The translations under genes and the position numbers were made by a program. Of a DNA stretch of 64,000 bases, positions 1 through 12,900 are shown in pieces (the stretch's first letter is position 1; each line of letters starts with the position of its first letter). The stretch spans positions 6,696,001-6,760,000 of the forward strand of contig NC_082613.1 in assembly GCF_030936135.1 (NCBI RefSeq). The letters run 5' to 3'. The stretch comes from Gavia stellata. Taxonomy: Eukaryota; Chordata; Aves; Gaviiformes; Gaviidae. Below the pieces are notes generated by a model. That model ran no database searches. It was not told the DNA's origin and saw only the letters and a program-made list of their open reading frames with translations.

Positions 1-862
1 CTTAATAGTGGTGGAACAGCAGTAAAAAAAAAAAACCCTACTGGATAAGTCTACTGAAAATACTATCTGTAGGATCCATGCTGATGACTATTGATCAACT
101 TTGGGAGTATTTTCTATGCAATTTGGTTTCCTCACATAAAATTTATGGTACACTTTAATTGCCACAGTTTCCTGCTCCTTTTTACTGTTTTAGAGCCAAC
201 TAAATAAAGAAAATGAAGAAGGGATTCTGTTATGATGTGCATCATTAACAGGATTGTTTATTAAATTCTTAATCAGTAACATCTGCTTGCTTACTTGTTC
301 ATTGAAGATAAATAGTAATTTGGTTGCTGCAACATTTGTAGCTGCTTGACATATGCAGTAATGAAGAATTATCTCTGACTTATTGGTCTGAATTTATAGC
401 GAACACAAAATGCCACAATGCTGTACTTAAAATGATTTCCAAAAGGAGGCATGTGCAACAAATTGTTAACCAAGTCTTTTATTCTCTTCAAAAATAAAAA
501 AGGTTGGTACAGCATCATCTTGTGCTTGAAGACAGAAGGCAAAGCAATTCCTTGATACGTTTTTGAACGTAACATTTTCTGGCCAGAAAGAACATGTCTC
601 ATTATCTTTTTATGTATGTACCATTGCATTTGGCGTTGTTACAGTGCAGAAGCCACAGAATGGAAGCAACAATATTCTGTAAAGGAATCGTAATTTCTCT
701 TACGGTTTGAAAGAGGAAAAAGAAATAATGATAATTAGATACCGTGATAAAGAAACCTAACAAGAAGCTGAAGCATACTCCTCTGTCTCTCTGCATTTTT
801 TCTAAGAGCAGTCAACAAAATAAATCAATATCAAGAAAAGTATTTCATTTGCAAACAAGCAT
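1..862 (-). other. SPO11 3' UTR and downstream flank
   Basis: No further coding sequence is seen. On the SPO11 strand the first AATAAA hexamers after the stop are at 483-478 and 262-257, about 380 and 600 nt downstream; either could serve polyadenylation, but this cannot be decided from sequence. The next gene on human 20q13 in this direction is RAE1; nothing of it is recognised here. Confidence 0.4.
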
Positions 863-982
863 TCATAGCCATCCACCAAATTGCAGTTTGTTTGGTAAAT
901 AGACTCTGGAAAGGTAATCTGATGAAAGAGAAGTTAAAACTTGAATTTCAGCCTTCAGTTTAGATGCTGCCATAATTTCCAG
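863..982 (-). CDS. SPO11: SPO11 exon 13 (last coding exon, stop TGA)
   Basis: A pyrimidine tract with TTTAG precedes 982. The 39 codons begin [20 protein letters not shown] and end [12 protein letters not shown], then TGA at 865-863. The C-terminal signature [18 protein letters not shown] is shared with mammals, whose last residue is Ile rather than Leu. Confidence 0.97.
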   Translation of the reverse strand: MEIMAASKLKAEIQVLTSLSSDYLSRVYLPNKLQFGGWL

Positions 983-3900
983 CTAAAAAAAGAACAAATT
1001 AATACGTGATGCTGTAACAGCCTGATCCAAGGTTAGAGAATAATTTAAATAAGAATTTAAATAAGAATTACACTTGTAGAACTGTAAAGTTAGTATTACT
1101 GGAAATGGTGCTGCAAAATCCCTGTCACTGAGCGGAGATTCATTTTACTGCCTGTTGATGTGTTCTCTAGTGTGTACCTCACAGTAACACAAACAATTTA
1201 TAAGATGAGTATAAACAGGAAGGAGAAGGTACACGGTACCTTGTCCTGCTTTCTAACCGTTTCACACAATATATGCCGGAATTGAGATATATGGTTTAAA
1301 AGCTACAGGCGAGATTAGAGGTCTAGTACTGAGTAAGTAACTGTTGTAAGCATTCCCCTACTTGTAAGGACCTAATATATTCTGTAATATTTAGGAAAGC
1401 AGTAAAATCCCATGTGATCATCAGCTGACTAATGGCAGGAAAGCTTAAAATGCTGCCGGTTCTGGCTTGTGAGCCATTGAGGCCCACTGATTCAGAGAGA
1501 CAGTGGGCATGGTCTTGCTCAATCTTGCCTTCTTTTAGGGCTGCAAAACCTTACTGGTTCTGCTGTCCTAAGATTTTATCATCATAAAGAGGAATAGGAT
1601 TGCAGACAATAGGATTCGTCCTGTGGGGAGTAAGAAATAGGAAATAGGTTTATACATACTTCTTTTTTCCACATTGGCTGACAAGCAATGTAAGGTCTCT
1701 TTTGTATACTTGCTAACTTGTTTTGATCTTGCTTTGTAAAGGGAATTAGGATATCTTTGCGTATATTTAATCTGAAAAGAAAATAATGTTGTTAAATTTT
1801 CTGATATACTTAAAAAATATTTATTCCAACTTATATCTTTATATTAAGCCAAAATAGTATATGAAAAGAATAATGTATTTAAATATCAGTTGTCTTTTTG
1901 TGCATTAAGTCAGATTGCATTTCCTGTCTATGAAACAGAATACTTCTGTTTCTTTTGGGGAAATAACTAACCTCTCAAGATCAGATGGAAGGAGACCAAG
2001 CCACTTTATAGATGGAACGGTGAGATGATGTGCCTCAAAAGACATTGACTAAAATAAGAAAGGTCAACGATAACATTCAGTGACTTTTAGTTTAAATTAT
2101 TTGAGATACATGCCTTCTGAGGTCATGGTCATATTTTATTACCAAGATAATTAGGTATTTTCACTATCAGAATGGTATAGGAGAAAATAGTGCAACTGAA
2201 GCTTACCATATCCCCTTGCCAGAAACCGTTCCTTCGCTAAGACTTGCACCCTTCAGCCTATGACAGATTCTAAACTAGTCCAATTTAGGCTGGTCTAGTC
2301 TGAATAGTTTTGGTTTGTTTTTTACAGTCAACATGAGTATGATTGCAAAAAAAAAAAAAATTAAGCCACGAGGAGCAATGACAATAAAATCTGGAAATTT
2401 CTGATATTTTCTGCTGGAAAGTACCACATCATATAAAAATAGCCCAAACAAAGGTTCATCTGGTCCAGTATCATGGCTACAGTAAATACCTTGGGGAAAA
2501 GCATAAATACAAATAAGCAATTAATGATATTCTCAGAATACTCCCCCTGCTCCCCATGGTTTGTGACTCCAACTTTCTGAGCCAGAAGTGGTGATGGTGT
2601 AATACTTGATTTTGTCAGGTTGCTTTTAGAATCCATGAAAACTTTTGTCATCTACAGCACCCTACAGCAAAGTATCACAGTTAAATTAGATACTGTATAA
2701 AGGAATACTTCCATTGTTTGTGATGAACTTGACATATTCTAGTTTCATTTGATACACCTGTTGCTCTGTAACTGAACAAAATAAACTCTCAAAGGAATCT
2801 GACAATTTAATTTAATCCTGGAAGATGGTGTTTTATCAGTTTACACACCTTTGTAGGAGAGCTGAAAGCATGACAGCTCACCTGAAAATGTAAGAGTTCT
2901 GTCTCCCTGGATATGTTATGACATATATTGAGGCATATGTTATGACATATATTTGAACTCTGACATCATCGATGTCTGACAGTTTTCTGAAGTTCTTTAA
3001 TTATTTTTTTTTACTTCGGATGTTCTTTCTCCATTGCTTTACTGAACAGTTCACCCATCTGCTCCTGCCCTTTGCCTTCACCTTAGTCTGCCTGCCTTCC
3101 ACATTGTCTTCCTGTACCTTGTCTTTCAGCAGTGTAATATAATAATGCCTTCTTGTTCCTTTTGCCTCTTCTTATATAATGTTCCACACTAACACATGTA
3201 TCCATAAGCGAATTCTCACCCCAGAACAAAATCTTTACCAACATAACATGATTTTGTGGAGAGTCACCCATCTCACAAGTTACGTCCTTCTCCTCCCAAG
3301 GTCCCTCCAGCCTTCATTTCTCTTCTAAGGCAGAAACAAAGCAAAATGGAGGACACTTTTCTATTTGGACTTCCTGAAAACTGCCTGTGCAGCAGGGAAA
3401 AACTGAAATGTAGTTAAATGAAACACCTGTAATTGTTATCCAGTTTCTTTTTGTTGCAGGAAGAAGCAGTTTCTACAGATAGACAAGGCCTAAAATCTGT
3501 GTCTTTGTGTTGAAACAAAATGATAAAAGGCAGTAACCATTCTGACAAAGGCTGTAACATTTCATACATTCCAGCTTCAAGCCTGAGCTACAAAAAATAT
3601 ATTTAAAATGGAAAAATTATACTCACCACAGATCCGTATTTGTAGATACACATTATTTCTACCCCTAGGGTGCAGAATACCAAATGTTAAGTGTTTGTTT
3701 ATCTGCACACTGGGCATGTTTAAGAAGACTGCATTAAGAATTCAATTTTATGGCATAACACTTATGGCTTTATGATTAGTGAGGTTCTTTATGCTTTACA
3801 ATTATTTTTAGAGTATGTAAAAATAATCGGAATTTGAACATAATATGTCACATTTATATAGTTAAATGTTTCACACTGTCTGTGCAGAGTCATTTCAAAA

Positions 3901-6900
3901 CCAAGGATAATCTTGGAACAATCTTTCACAAAAAGTGTCTTTCTTTATCCTGTGTAATCTGTCTCTCTTAATACTATTGCTTTGAGCAGCTGCTTCTCAT
4001 TTTGCAATATCCCTAATTTTAGGTGGTATCAGTGTAGATACAGAAGAGATTTTCTACATTTTGTGTATGTGAATTCAGATTCTGAATTCAAACAAAGGCA
4101 TATACACTCACATACACAGAATCCCTCATGAAATGAGAGAGTGGTGAGACACTGGAATAAGCTGCCCAGAGAAGTGGTGGAGTCACCCTCACTGGAGGTC
4201 TTCGAGGAGCGTGTGGACGAGGCATTGTGGGACGTGGTGTAATGGGCATGGTGGTGTTAGTTGATGGTTGGACTTGATGATCTTATAGGTCTTTTCCAAC
4301 CTTAGTGATTCTGCGATTCTGTGATTCTGTGAAATGAGGGAAATTTCAGACCTGCTGCTGATGTAATAGAATACCGCATCCAGAATGTGATGGACTTGGT
4401 TTAGGATTAACTTTATTCCTGCTGGCATCAGACTTGTAGTTTCTAGCTCACTACTCTAAACTATTGACATGAGTGCTGAATTATTAATATAAGTATATGT
4501 GAACTACTTTAAAACGAATAAAAGACTCACTTTGCTCAAACATACTATTTTCTTCATGTCTGTCTGGCCTAAGGATCATAACGCAATTAAAAATTTTGCT
4601 TTATACCAAACTGAGCAATATTTACAAAAGTTCCTGTTATTTCCTTTTATTTTACAAAAGGAATAGCACAGCCAACAGCTGGAATTCATGACACAGCAAC
4701 ATTTTCAACAGTATTGAACTCTGTAAAGATATAGCTAGGACCTCCTGAGACTTTTAGAAGTGGTCAAGTGCCGAACTCCCATTAAAATCAGTGGAATCAT
4801 GTAATGGATCATAAAATTCCATTATCTTTATCCTCATTTCTAGGCCCACAGGTACTTTCAAAATCTAGTTCTATTCTGAGCTATGAATTCTGTAAAAAAA
4901 TGTTTTTCTTTTTTAGGTACAAGGTAAGACTCTTATTAATAACTCAAAGCACAACAAAGCATCAATATTCAATGGGGATGTAAAGCCAGTACTGATGTTT
5001 CAGTGAAACTCCTTCTGTACTCCTAGGTATATTCTGCATAAATCAGGAACCTTCTGATTGTGTTGGATCTCTATGCTCTGAGTACCTTCCCATAAAAGTA
5101 AGAAAAGACGTTAGAAATAAATTTTGCTTTCCTTTTATGTCATTGAATCTCTACAGATTTACCGTGTGGATCTGCATCCATAAGGGTGAAAATAGGGATT
5201 TGAAAAGTATCCCACAGCTTTCTGACCAAAAGTCGTGTATTAAGATCTGGTACGCCTCTTCCCTAAGGAAATAAAATAAAAGCAGACAGTTTTAAATTAA
5301 TTAAAACAACATCTGGCTACATATGTGTTTACATTTGTCATTTAAAAGCAAGCAAACAAACAAAATGCTGGCAGAAATATTTCTCTAGCAGCTATTTTGC
5401 AGGGAGAGTTGTATGCTCCTATTTTGGCTCTGTGAGAAGGGAAGGAGGAACGGGCTGGGGAGCAGCACAGCTTATGTCCTGGATTACAGGCACTGTAGAT
5501 ATATTATACATTCCTGTATTTAAGGAGTTAATTTGTAAGGTCTGGGAGTTGATGTACAGGAGCACCCTGGTATCTGAATAAGCTGGTGTAAAAAGGCCAC
5601 TTTTTTCTTCTCAAAAGTATTTATGGCACTAACGAAACAATATAAACCAAGTTCTTGCTATGACTGACTATAACTGGACAGTATGCCACATAATATAAAT
5701 GCTTCTCAAACGCTTCTCTCTTAGGTACGGGGGTATGTTTTTTCCTCATTGTGGCCAAATCTATCCCAGAACAAGTAGGCATGCATATTCCATTTACACA
5801 TTCCTATTAATTCTCCAGGCTCCATAGCTCTTTCAGTACAACCTAAAATCAACCAATTCTGTTTCATTTGGGTTTGCTAAATCTAGGATCCTGAAGGACA
5901 AAAGGTTACTCAACAGTCAAGCCTTTCTGAGACTGAGTGGGGCAGCTGCTTTCAGCGGCACATGAAGTTGATAAGCTACCAAGCTCTAAGGAGAAGTTTG
6001 GAGGAAATAAGTCTTTAGAATGTGTATTTTGTATTTCTACCAGCATAATAAAATTTAAAAAAATATCATTAGACACGTTTCATATTAATTTTATTATGGT
6101 CTTTTGATCAAGTTTTAGTACTACTACAATGCTAAAGTATCACTTAAATTCTTATGTCTAGCTAGACGATACGAAGTGTAAGATGCATACCGTAATCATT
6201 ATACATGGGGACAATTTATTGCAGAAGTCATCATCCAGGAGTCTCTGAAAAGTTGCATCTTTTTCAACAATTAACATAAATTTGGCATGTGAGATTAAAT
6301 CTTTTCTGTTAAGGTTAGCTGCACGTAAAATGATCCATCACACCAATCAATTAAAACTAAATGCTCTAAAATACCTGTTCTGGAGCCAAAAGCAGTGTTC
6401 ATGACTCAATTTCAGAGCCAACAAGCAAAGAAAAAATTACCAGAACATTGTTTGACTTGGAATATTCTTTGTTTTTACTCTATTTTTTCAGTCCACAATG
6501 AGAGTTCTTGCTCAAAGGATACGTTTAATTCCTTGAACATTAGATGGCACAGTGACTGCCTAAAACAACAAAAATGAGATTTATAATTTTAAATAGAGAA
6601 AATTATATATTTTAAAATAACAACATTAGGTAATGAAGGACACAATTACATCCTGAAACAACCATTCATCTTCTACACACAAGATCAATCTTGACATTTT
6701 CACCTCTTCATAAGCATATTCAACCATTCATATCCTGCTCTATTGTATGGTTGTGTAGGAGTCCTCCTGTTACAACAAAATGCTTTTCAAAAGTATTTGT
6801 GCTACTGTCACAAAAGATTGTTCATCATATGGGCATTACGGAGATAACAATGTCCTGATGAATTTTTTATCTGTCTTAGCCAGAAAAGAGTCAGCTTGGT

Positions 6901-9900
6901 GTGAAGATTGCAAATTTAATACAGGCCTAAAACATTAAATCCTTTCTTTTATTAACCTATAACCTGATTTTATAACTATTTTGGAGCAACAATTTTAAGA
7001 CATAGTAATGTTTACTTTACATCTCATATTAGGATTGGCTCGATCTGGCAAGTATCCGGATAAGAAAACAGGAACTGGAGGAAGAACTTGGCAAAAGAGT
7101 ATGTATATATTGAAGTGTGTGGTCTGTTTTAACTTCTGACTGCTAAATCACCTCCAGTGCCAGGGTGGAACAACTCAACAAATAAAAATACGAAGAGCTG
7201 TAGAGGAGCATTAATAACAGGGGTCTTTATGCTCTGCTTAAAAACAAAGTATAGTAGGCAGCTAAGGTTATCTTTCCATTTTGAAATTACTGACTTAGGC
7301 TTACAATGAACACATTTTCCAGGAAATTAGGACAACAGTCAACAAGTCTGAGTTCCGTTCCTGCTTTCATATTCTGCACGGCTATAGGAAATCTTTTAGG
7401 ACTAGAATAGTTGAATTTCATCTCTTCATCTCCAAACCACTTTTGGCTCTTGACTATTATGAAATGTTATAATTCCTGTATAAGTGATAATCCTGAGACC
7501 AAACAGCCTGGTATTATATACTTTTGGTTGTACAGTGCTGCGCACATGAAGACAATATCAACTCTTATGGAGTATCATCATTAAAGTTCTGTAAATGAGA
7601 ACATATTTTGGGTCCAGAAAGAGATTTCTAACTATAGAGGCTCAGTTCAGCCTCTCATCTATTGCTGTTGCTACTAGAGGAGTCTGTCCAGTGTGGTAGA
7701 AGCAGCTCATGAGGACCATCTGAGTATGTCAACTCATGCTGTAAGGCTTGTGTTCTTACTCTGTCAGAAATCTATTGTGACAGAAACGATGTTCAGAGTG
7801 CTCAGGATTCTTTGATTCAGAGCACTTATTTGACATAAAATTGTAATGTAAAGCCTAAGATACACAATATATATGCCTTCCACTGCAAGGCTCCTGTGGT
7901 AGAAGGTAGTGCTAAAAACCATATCCAAAGGATATATTCCTGGTGAGTATATAGCTGAGCTTCAGAATTGCAATACAGTTGAGCAATACTTTTTACCTCT
8001 CTTTTTTTCACCCAGGTTGTAATATCTCAATTTGCCACAAGCACAGGTCTGTATAATAAATGTGCACAGTAACTGAGCTACAAGATGTGCAGGATATCAT
8101 GCAAAGGTCGATGCTATGAATTACTGTTTTATAATACATACTGTAGCACCGCAGGTACAATTCACTTTTGTACCATCTTCCTCAGTGTAACTTAAATTAC
8201 CAGCAACAAAACCTCTAGTTGTAGACAGCTGAAAAAAATAGTAAGTTATATACAGTAACTCAAAGTTACACGCTGTTATGTTACTATATTGCACAAGCAA
8301 AACAAGAAACTTCTAAAAAGAATTCTGACTGGTAATAAGCAGTTATCGACTCCCATCAACCTTTTAAACACTAAGCAATGTTGTTGTCATCATGAATATA
8401 AAGGCATACTTAAAATAAATTATGTTAACAACTGCATTTATAGATACAAAGGGATTCCTGTAAGGCATGAGTAGATTTGAAAGGTTGTTACATCTCCGAC
8501 TTACTTTAAATTTTCATTTAACCCCCAAGTTAGCAAATCATTTGAGTACCAACTGCTAAACAGATGTCTTGCACTCGGAATTTTAAGCACTGCCTTCTCT
8601 AGGTAGTAGCAAAAGGCCCTGTGATTTTAGCTGGCAGTTTGTCCCAAACTCTTTGGAGCAAGCAAACTCTATGAATTTTCTCTGAAGAAAGAAACCTTTT
8701 GAGGGCTATGATAAGCCATAATTAGGTTTCATTTGCACAAATTACACTTTTTATTTTAACTACATATTTCCTACTCATAACTTTTCTTCGTATTTCAGCT
8801 TTCAGTTCAATCTGTATGATTTGGAAATAATGATAAAAACATTCATAATAAGCCACTTACTATATGTAGACTTCTCCGAGGTATCTTAAGCATGCAAGAA
8901 ATGTCATTGATTATATTGTCCACAACACTTTGGCTACCAAACAGTAGTGTATCTGAATAATATATATCTCTATCAAGACAAAATATTGTATTTGTAATTA
9001 TAATACTGAAACAGCTGTAGGCTCATGAGAATTCTATAGAGGGAGTGGATAATCACATCAACCTAAAGTATTTTACGTACAGGAATCTATTATCCTACAG
9101 GCGTGCATCCTACAGGCTGTTTTTTACAATAACATTCTTAAAATACAACTTCATTTGAAATTACAGAAATATAGTATGTTACCTTTTAGTTGCATAAGTA
9201 TTGCTCTGCACCATCTTATAAATCATAGATAATATTTTGAGCATCAGAGCTGAAAAGAGACATTTAAAGAAATATTTTATCCATTTTCAGATATGCATAT
9301 ACAATAATTTGTCTTTATATTGACCCATATTTGTGTCTCATAAAATAAAACTTTGAAACATGTATTTTAATGTGCTGTGAAAATACAGAGAGACTGTACT
9401 AGTCAATAGACTCAATAATTTCCAGCATAATTAGAAAAAATATGATGCAGTTAAGTGAGGGAATGTGTGCCCTGCTTTTCAGGCCAAGAAATTAAATGAC
9501 TGAGTTAGAAAAAGAAGTTAGCATATTGTCCATATTCCAAGATGCCTTTACTAGATAGCTTTTTGAAGAAGGGTGAAGTTTTTACATTAAGACCTTTTGA
9601 GCATGCCTTCAGCTGATATTCATTCAGGGAGGGTAGAAACTGTAAGAATGCCATATTAATTTCACTGTCAGTCACTATAATTTAATAGAGAAGAGCAAAG
9701 CTGAAGGGCTGGTCATAATATCAGGTTATATTAGTGATACACTTCTAAATTACAAGGCATAAATTTTTTTTACGGTTTGGTGTTGTGTTTTTTTTTTTTT
9801 TTACAAAGTTTTGAACTAAAATACAAGAAAAACTAAGAATTTTGCTTTTGAACTTTTTTAACTTACCAAATTTTGGTGCTGATCTAGGGCAGTCACTTCT

Positions 9901-12900
9901 TACTTGTTTTGTAGTACAATGTGGTATCATCTGTAGACCTACAGAATCTTTAAATCTGATACATTGCAAACAAATACAGTAAGACTGTAAACTTATTGAT
10001 TATATGTAAATTGTTCTCTGCAAGGTAATTCATACTCAGACTCCTTTCCTATGATCAAATATGCTAGTGCTATTTTCAGACTCTGTACAGAAACCATCAA
10101 CTTGGGTGGAGTTGGAGTGGCTGAAGGAAAAAGGCAGGCAGTAGTCATCATCTGCCAAAATGACCCATTCAAAACATTGCTGAACTGCCCCCCATCTGAT
10201 CATTGGCTTCAAAACATGAAAGTTTCTCAAGAAGATACTTCAAGACTGAATTTAAGCCTAAAATACATGTTTCCAGGCAAAAGTAGAGACAAGAAAAATA
10301 TTTTATACATGTTTATAACTGTTATTATTGCTATAACATGCTATTATTTTGCATGAAAACAAAGGAATAACCAACACAGGAAAAAATGTGAATCATTATT
10401 GGAATACAAATCAAGTCTGACACAGTGTCTTTCTGATGTAGAATGTATTAAAAAGTGCTATTATTTCATATTACAATTAATATTATCTGGTTTATGCCCT
10501 TAAATTATTATCAGAATAACTCAATTATATTCCATTATTAACCTTTGGAAACAAAAATGTGGTCCATCCTATTGTCTAAACAGTTGTTTAATCTAAACGA
10601 GCTCCACCATTTCGTGTTTCACCATTTCATGCCTGAAGGTGCACATTTCACCAAAAGATTCAATTATTTTCTTAATGACACTCCATTATTTTACTTAAAA
10701 TTATTTTAGTGCCTTATGACAGTCCTGTCTTTAAAGCATTATTTTTAATTTTAGAGGTTTGTATGTACTTTTAAAAAGCATTGGTGGCAAAATGGCCATA
10801 ATTTTATCTAAAACCACATAATGTTCCTAAATTTCTTTGTCAAAGGTTTTGCTCCATGCATCCTTTGGGTGGCAGAATGCACCACGGTGTGTATACGTAA
10901 AGTGACAGCAATAACAAACAGCACAGTGTAGCATCTGCCTGCCAGCTTTAACGTAACTTTCTTGCCTTTGCGCTGCAACGTTTGAAAGATATGTGTGTGT
11001 TTCACTTGCATGCTCCCTATATTGTAACTGCACGGGAGGAAAAAAGTAATCAAAACTTTGCTGGATTGTTCTCTCAGGTTAAATAAGAAGCACTCCTTTC
11101 AAAAACAGTATGCTGAAGGGCCTGATCAGTGTGACTCCCACAGATATTTCATAAAGGCAACTGCAAACTGGCATTAGATCGGTCGTCCAGTAATTCTTCC
11201 TAGGATCTTCTTTCCACTAATGGGAAATCTATTCTTTTTTTTTCTTCCCTTTTTTTTTTTTTTTTTTTCTGGAAAGATACAGCTGAACAATGGAAACTGA
11301 TTGTACTGCTTTAGGCCTGACATTCTCACTAACTGACATCATTCGCAGGTAAATGCCTCTCTGGGCATCTACACAAGTTTACAAGGAACATTTCAAACAT
11401 TAAATCATTCTCTCATTGTACTAGTTCCTGCCCAGCAGATTCCAGCTGTGTAGATTAGGTATGAAAAGGCTGCCTAAAAAGAAAAAAAATGCCCACTGAC
11501 TATATTTTTTTCCACTCGTCTTATATTTTGGCATTCTGTTTTTGTTTTTATTTGTCTATTTATTTTTATTTTAATCTTCTTAAACTGCTCTATTAAAGTG
11601 CGACTATTCAACAGAAATGCGTATCTGAGATTACATTTCTCCACCATAAATAACAGTTCAGCTTTTTAAAATGTGATTGATGAGTCTTATTTTTAACATA
11701 CTGTGCTGTTAACTTGTTTTAATTTGAACGTTTTTCCCCCTATATGTTCTGATGGCAAATAACAGCTCACATTTGTTTTTTTAGCCTGGAATGCCATTTC
11801 CCCGAAGATTGCCAAAAATTGCAAAACTTTGTTATAGTATTTTAATTCTACAGACATATGAGTGAAACATTTTTGTCAAACTATCAAGACACAAACCATT
11901 AAATTCCCTGGAACATACAAGCCTTTCAGTTAACTGATTACCTTCAGGCCCCTCAGGTCTTTTGACTGACAGAATTTTATTGTTTTCACTAAATGAGTAT
12001 TCCACCAAAGTGTTACGCATGGAAGGTTTGCTATGCTTTCTCAACCTCAAATATTTGTAATGCGTCCACTTACAAGCACCTCTGCAATCTTATCAATCTA
12101 AATATCCTTTAACCCACTGATGTCCAAAGCTATTACAGGGCAAGAAATAGATTTGCGTCTTCCTTTATCCTTTTGCTTCTGTATTATAGAAAGCAATTAA
12201 TCTCTCAGGTTCAGGTATTTTCAGTTTAAATGAGCTCCTTGGAAAAATACTGTTGCACAAGCAACTTCTACAAATCACAAAGTGTGTCATAAAAGAGGAC
12301 AGGTTGTTTTTTCTCTGATTCTGTCTAGATAAGCTGGCATAAGATCTGAAATTTAGATAACATTAGAAACTTGGTTTGCTTTATTTGGCTGGTAATGAAC
12401 TTAGAACACAACACAGAGGCAAGAAATAGAACAGGAAGAGGTGAGATGCATCTTCTCTGAAGAACAAAAAGGTAAGTTTATCACTATCAATTTAAGAAAT
12501 AAGATACCATGAGGAAAAGCAGAGAAAAAGAAAAGCAGCAGCACAGAAAAGGCATTGGAGAATGAAATTGCTAGCAATTGTTTCCAGCCTAAAACAGATT
12601 TTTTCACTCTAACACAACTTATCCTTTCTGGTTTCTACTGCTTCCAGAAAACGATTGTTTATAGGACCTCCCTTTCCTTTCTAACCCCTATTACAGTAGT
12701 TCTACATTCCCCTTTATGCTATGGTCTGCTGTTACTTAATACATGATGCCTGTTCATGCAGAGTGGTTACTAAGCATTACTTTCACTTGTCCGTTGCTTT
12801 TTAAGAAGTCAAATTATTTATTGATTCTAATACTTACAGAATTATGCAACATTAACTTTTCTGGAAGTTACATAATCAAATTTATATTCATGGCATTTAT

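Noticed and set aside
10051-10356. 101-codon plus frame in SPO11 intron 2 ending in a hydrophobic tail
   Set aside because: The tail [16 protein letters not shown] comes from AT-rich DNA. There is no homology and no transcript signal; it is probably chance.
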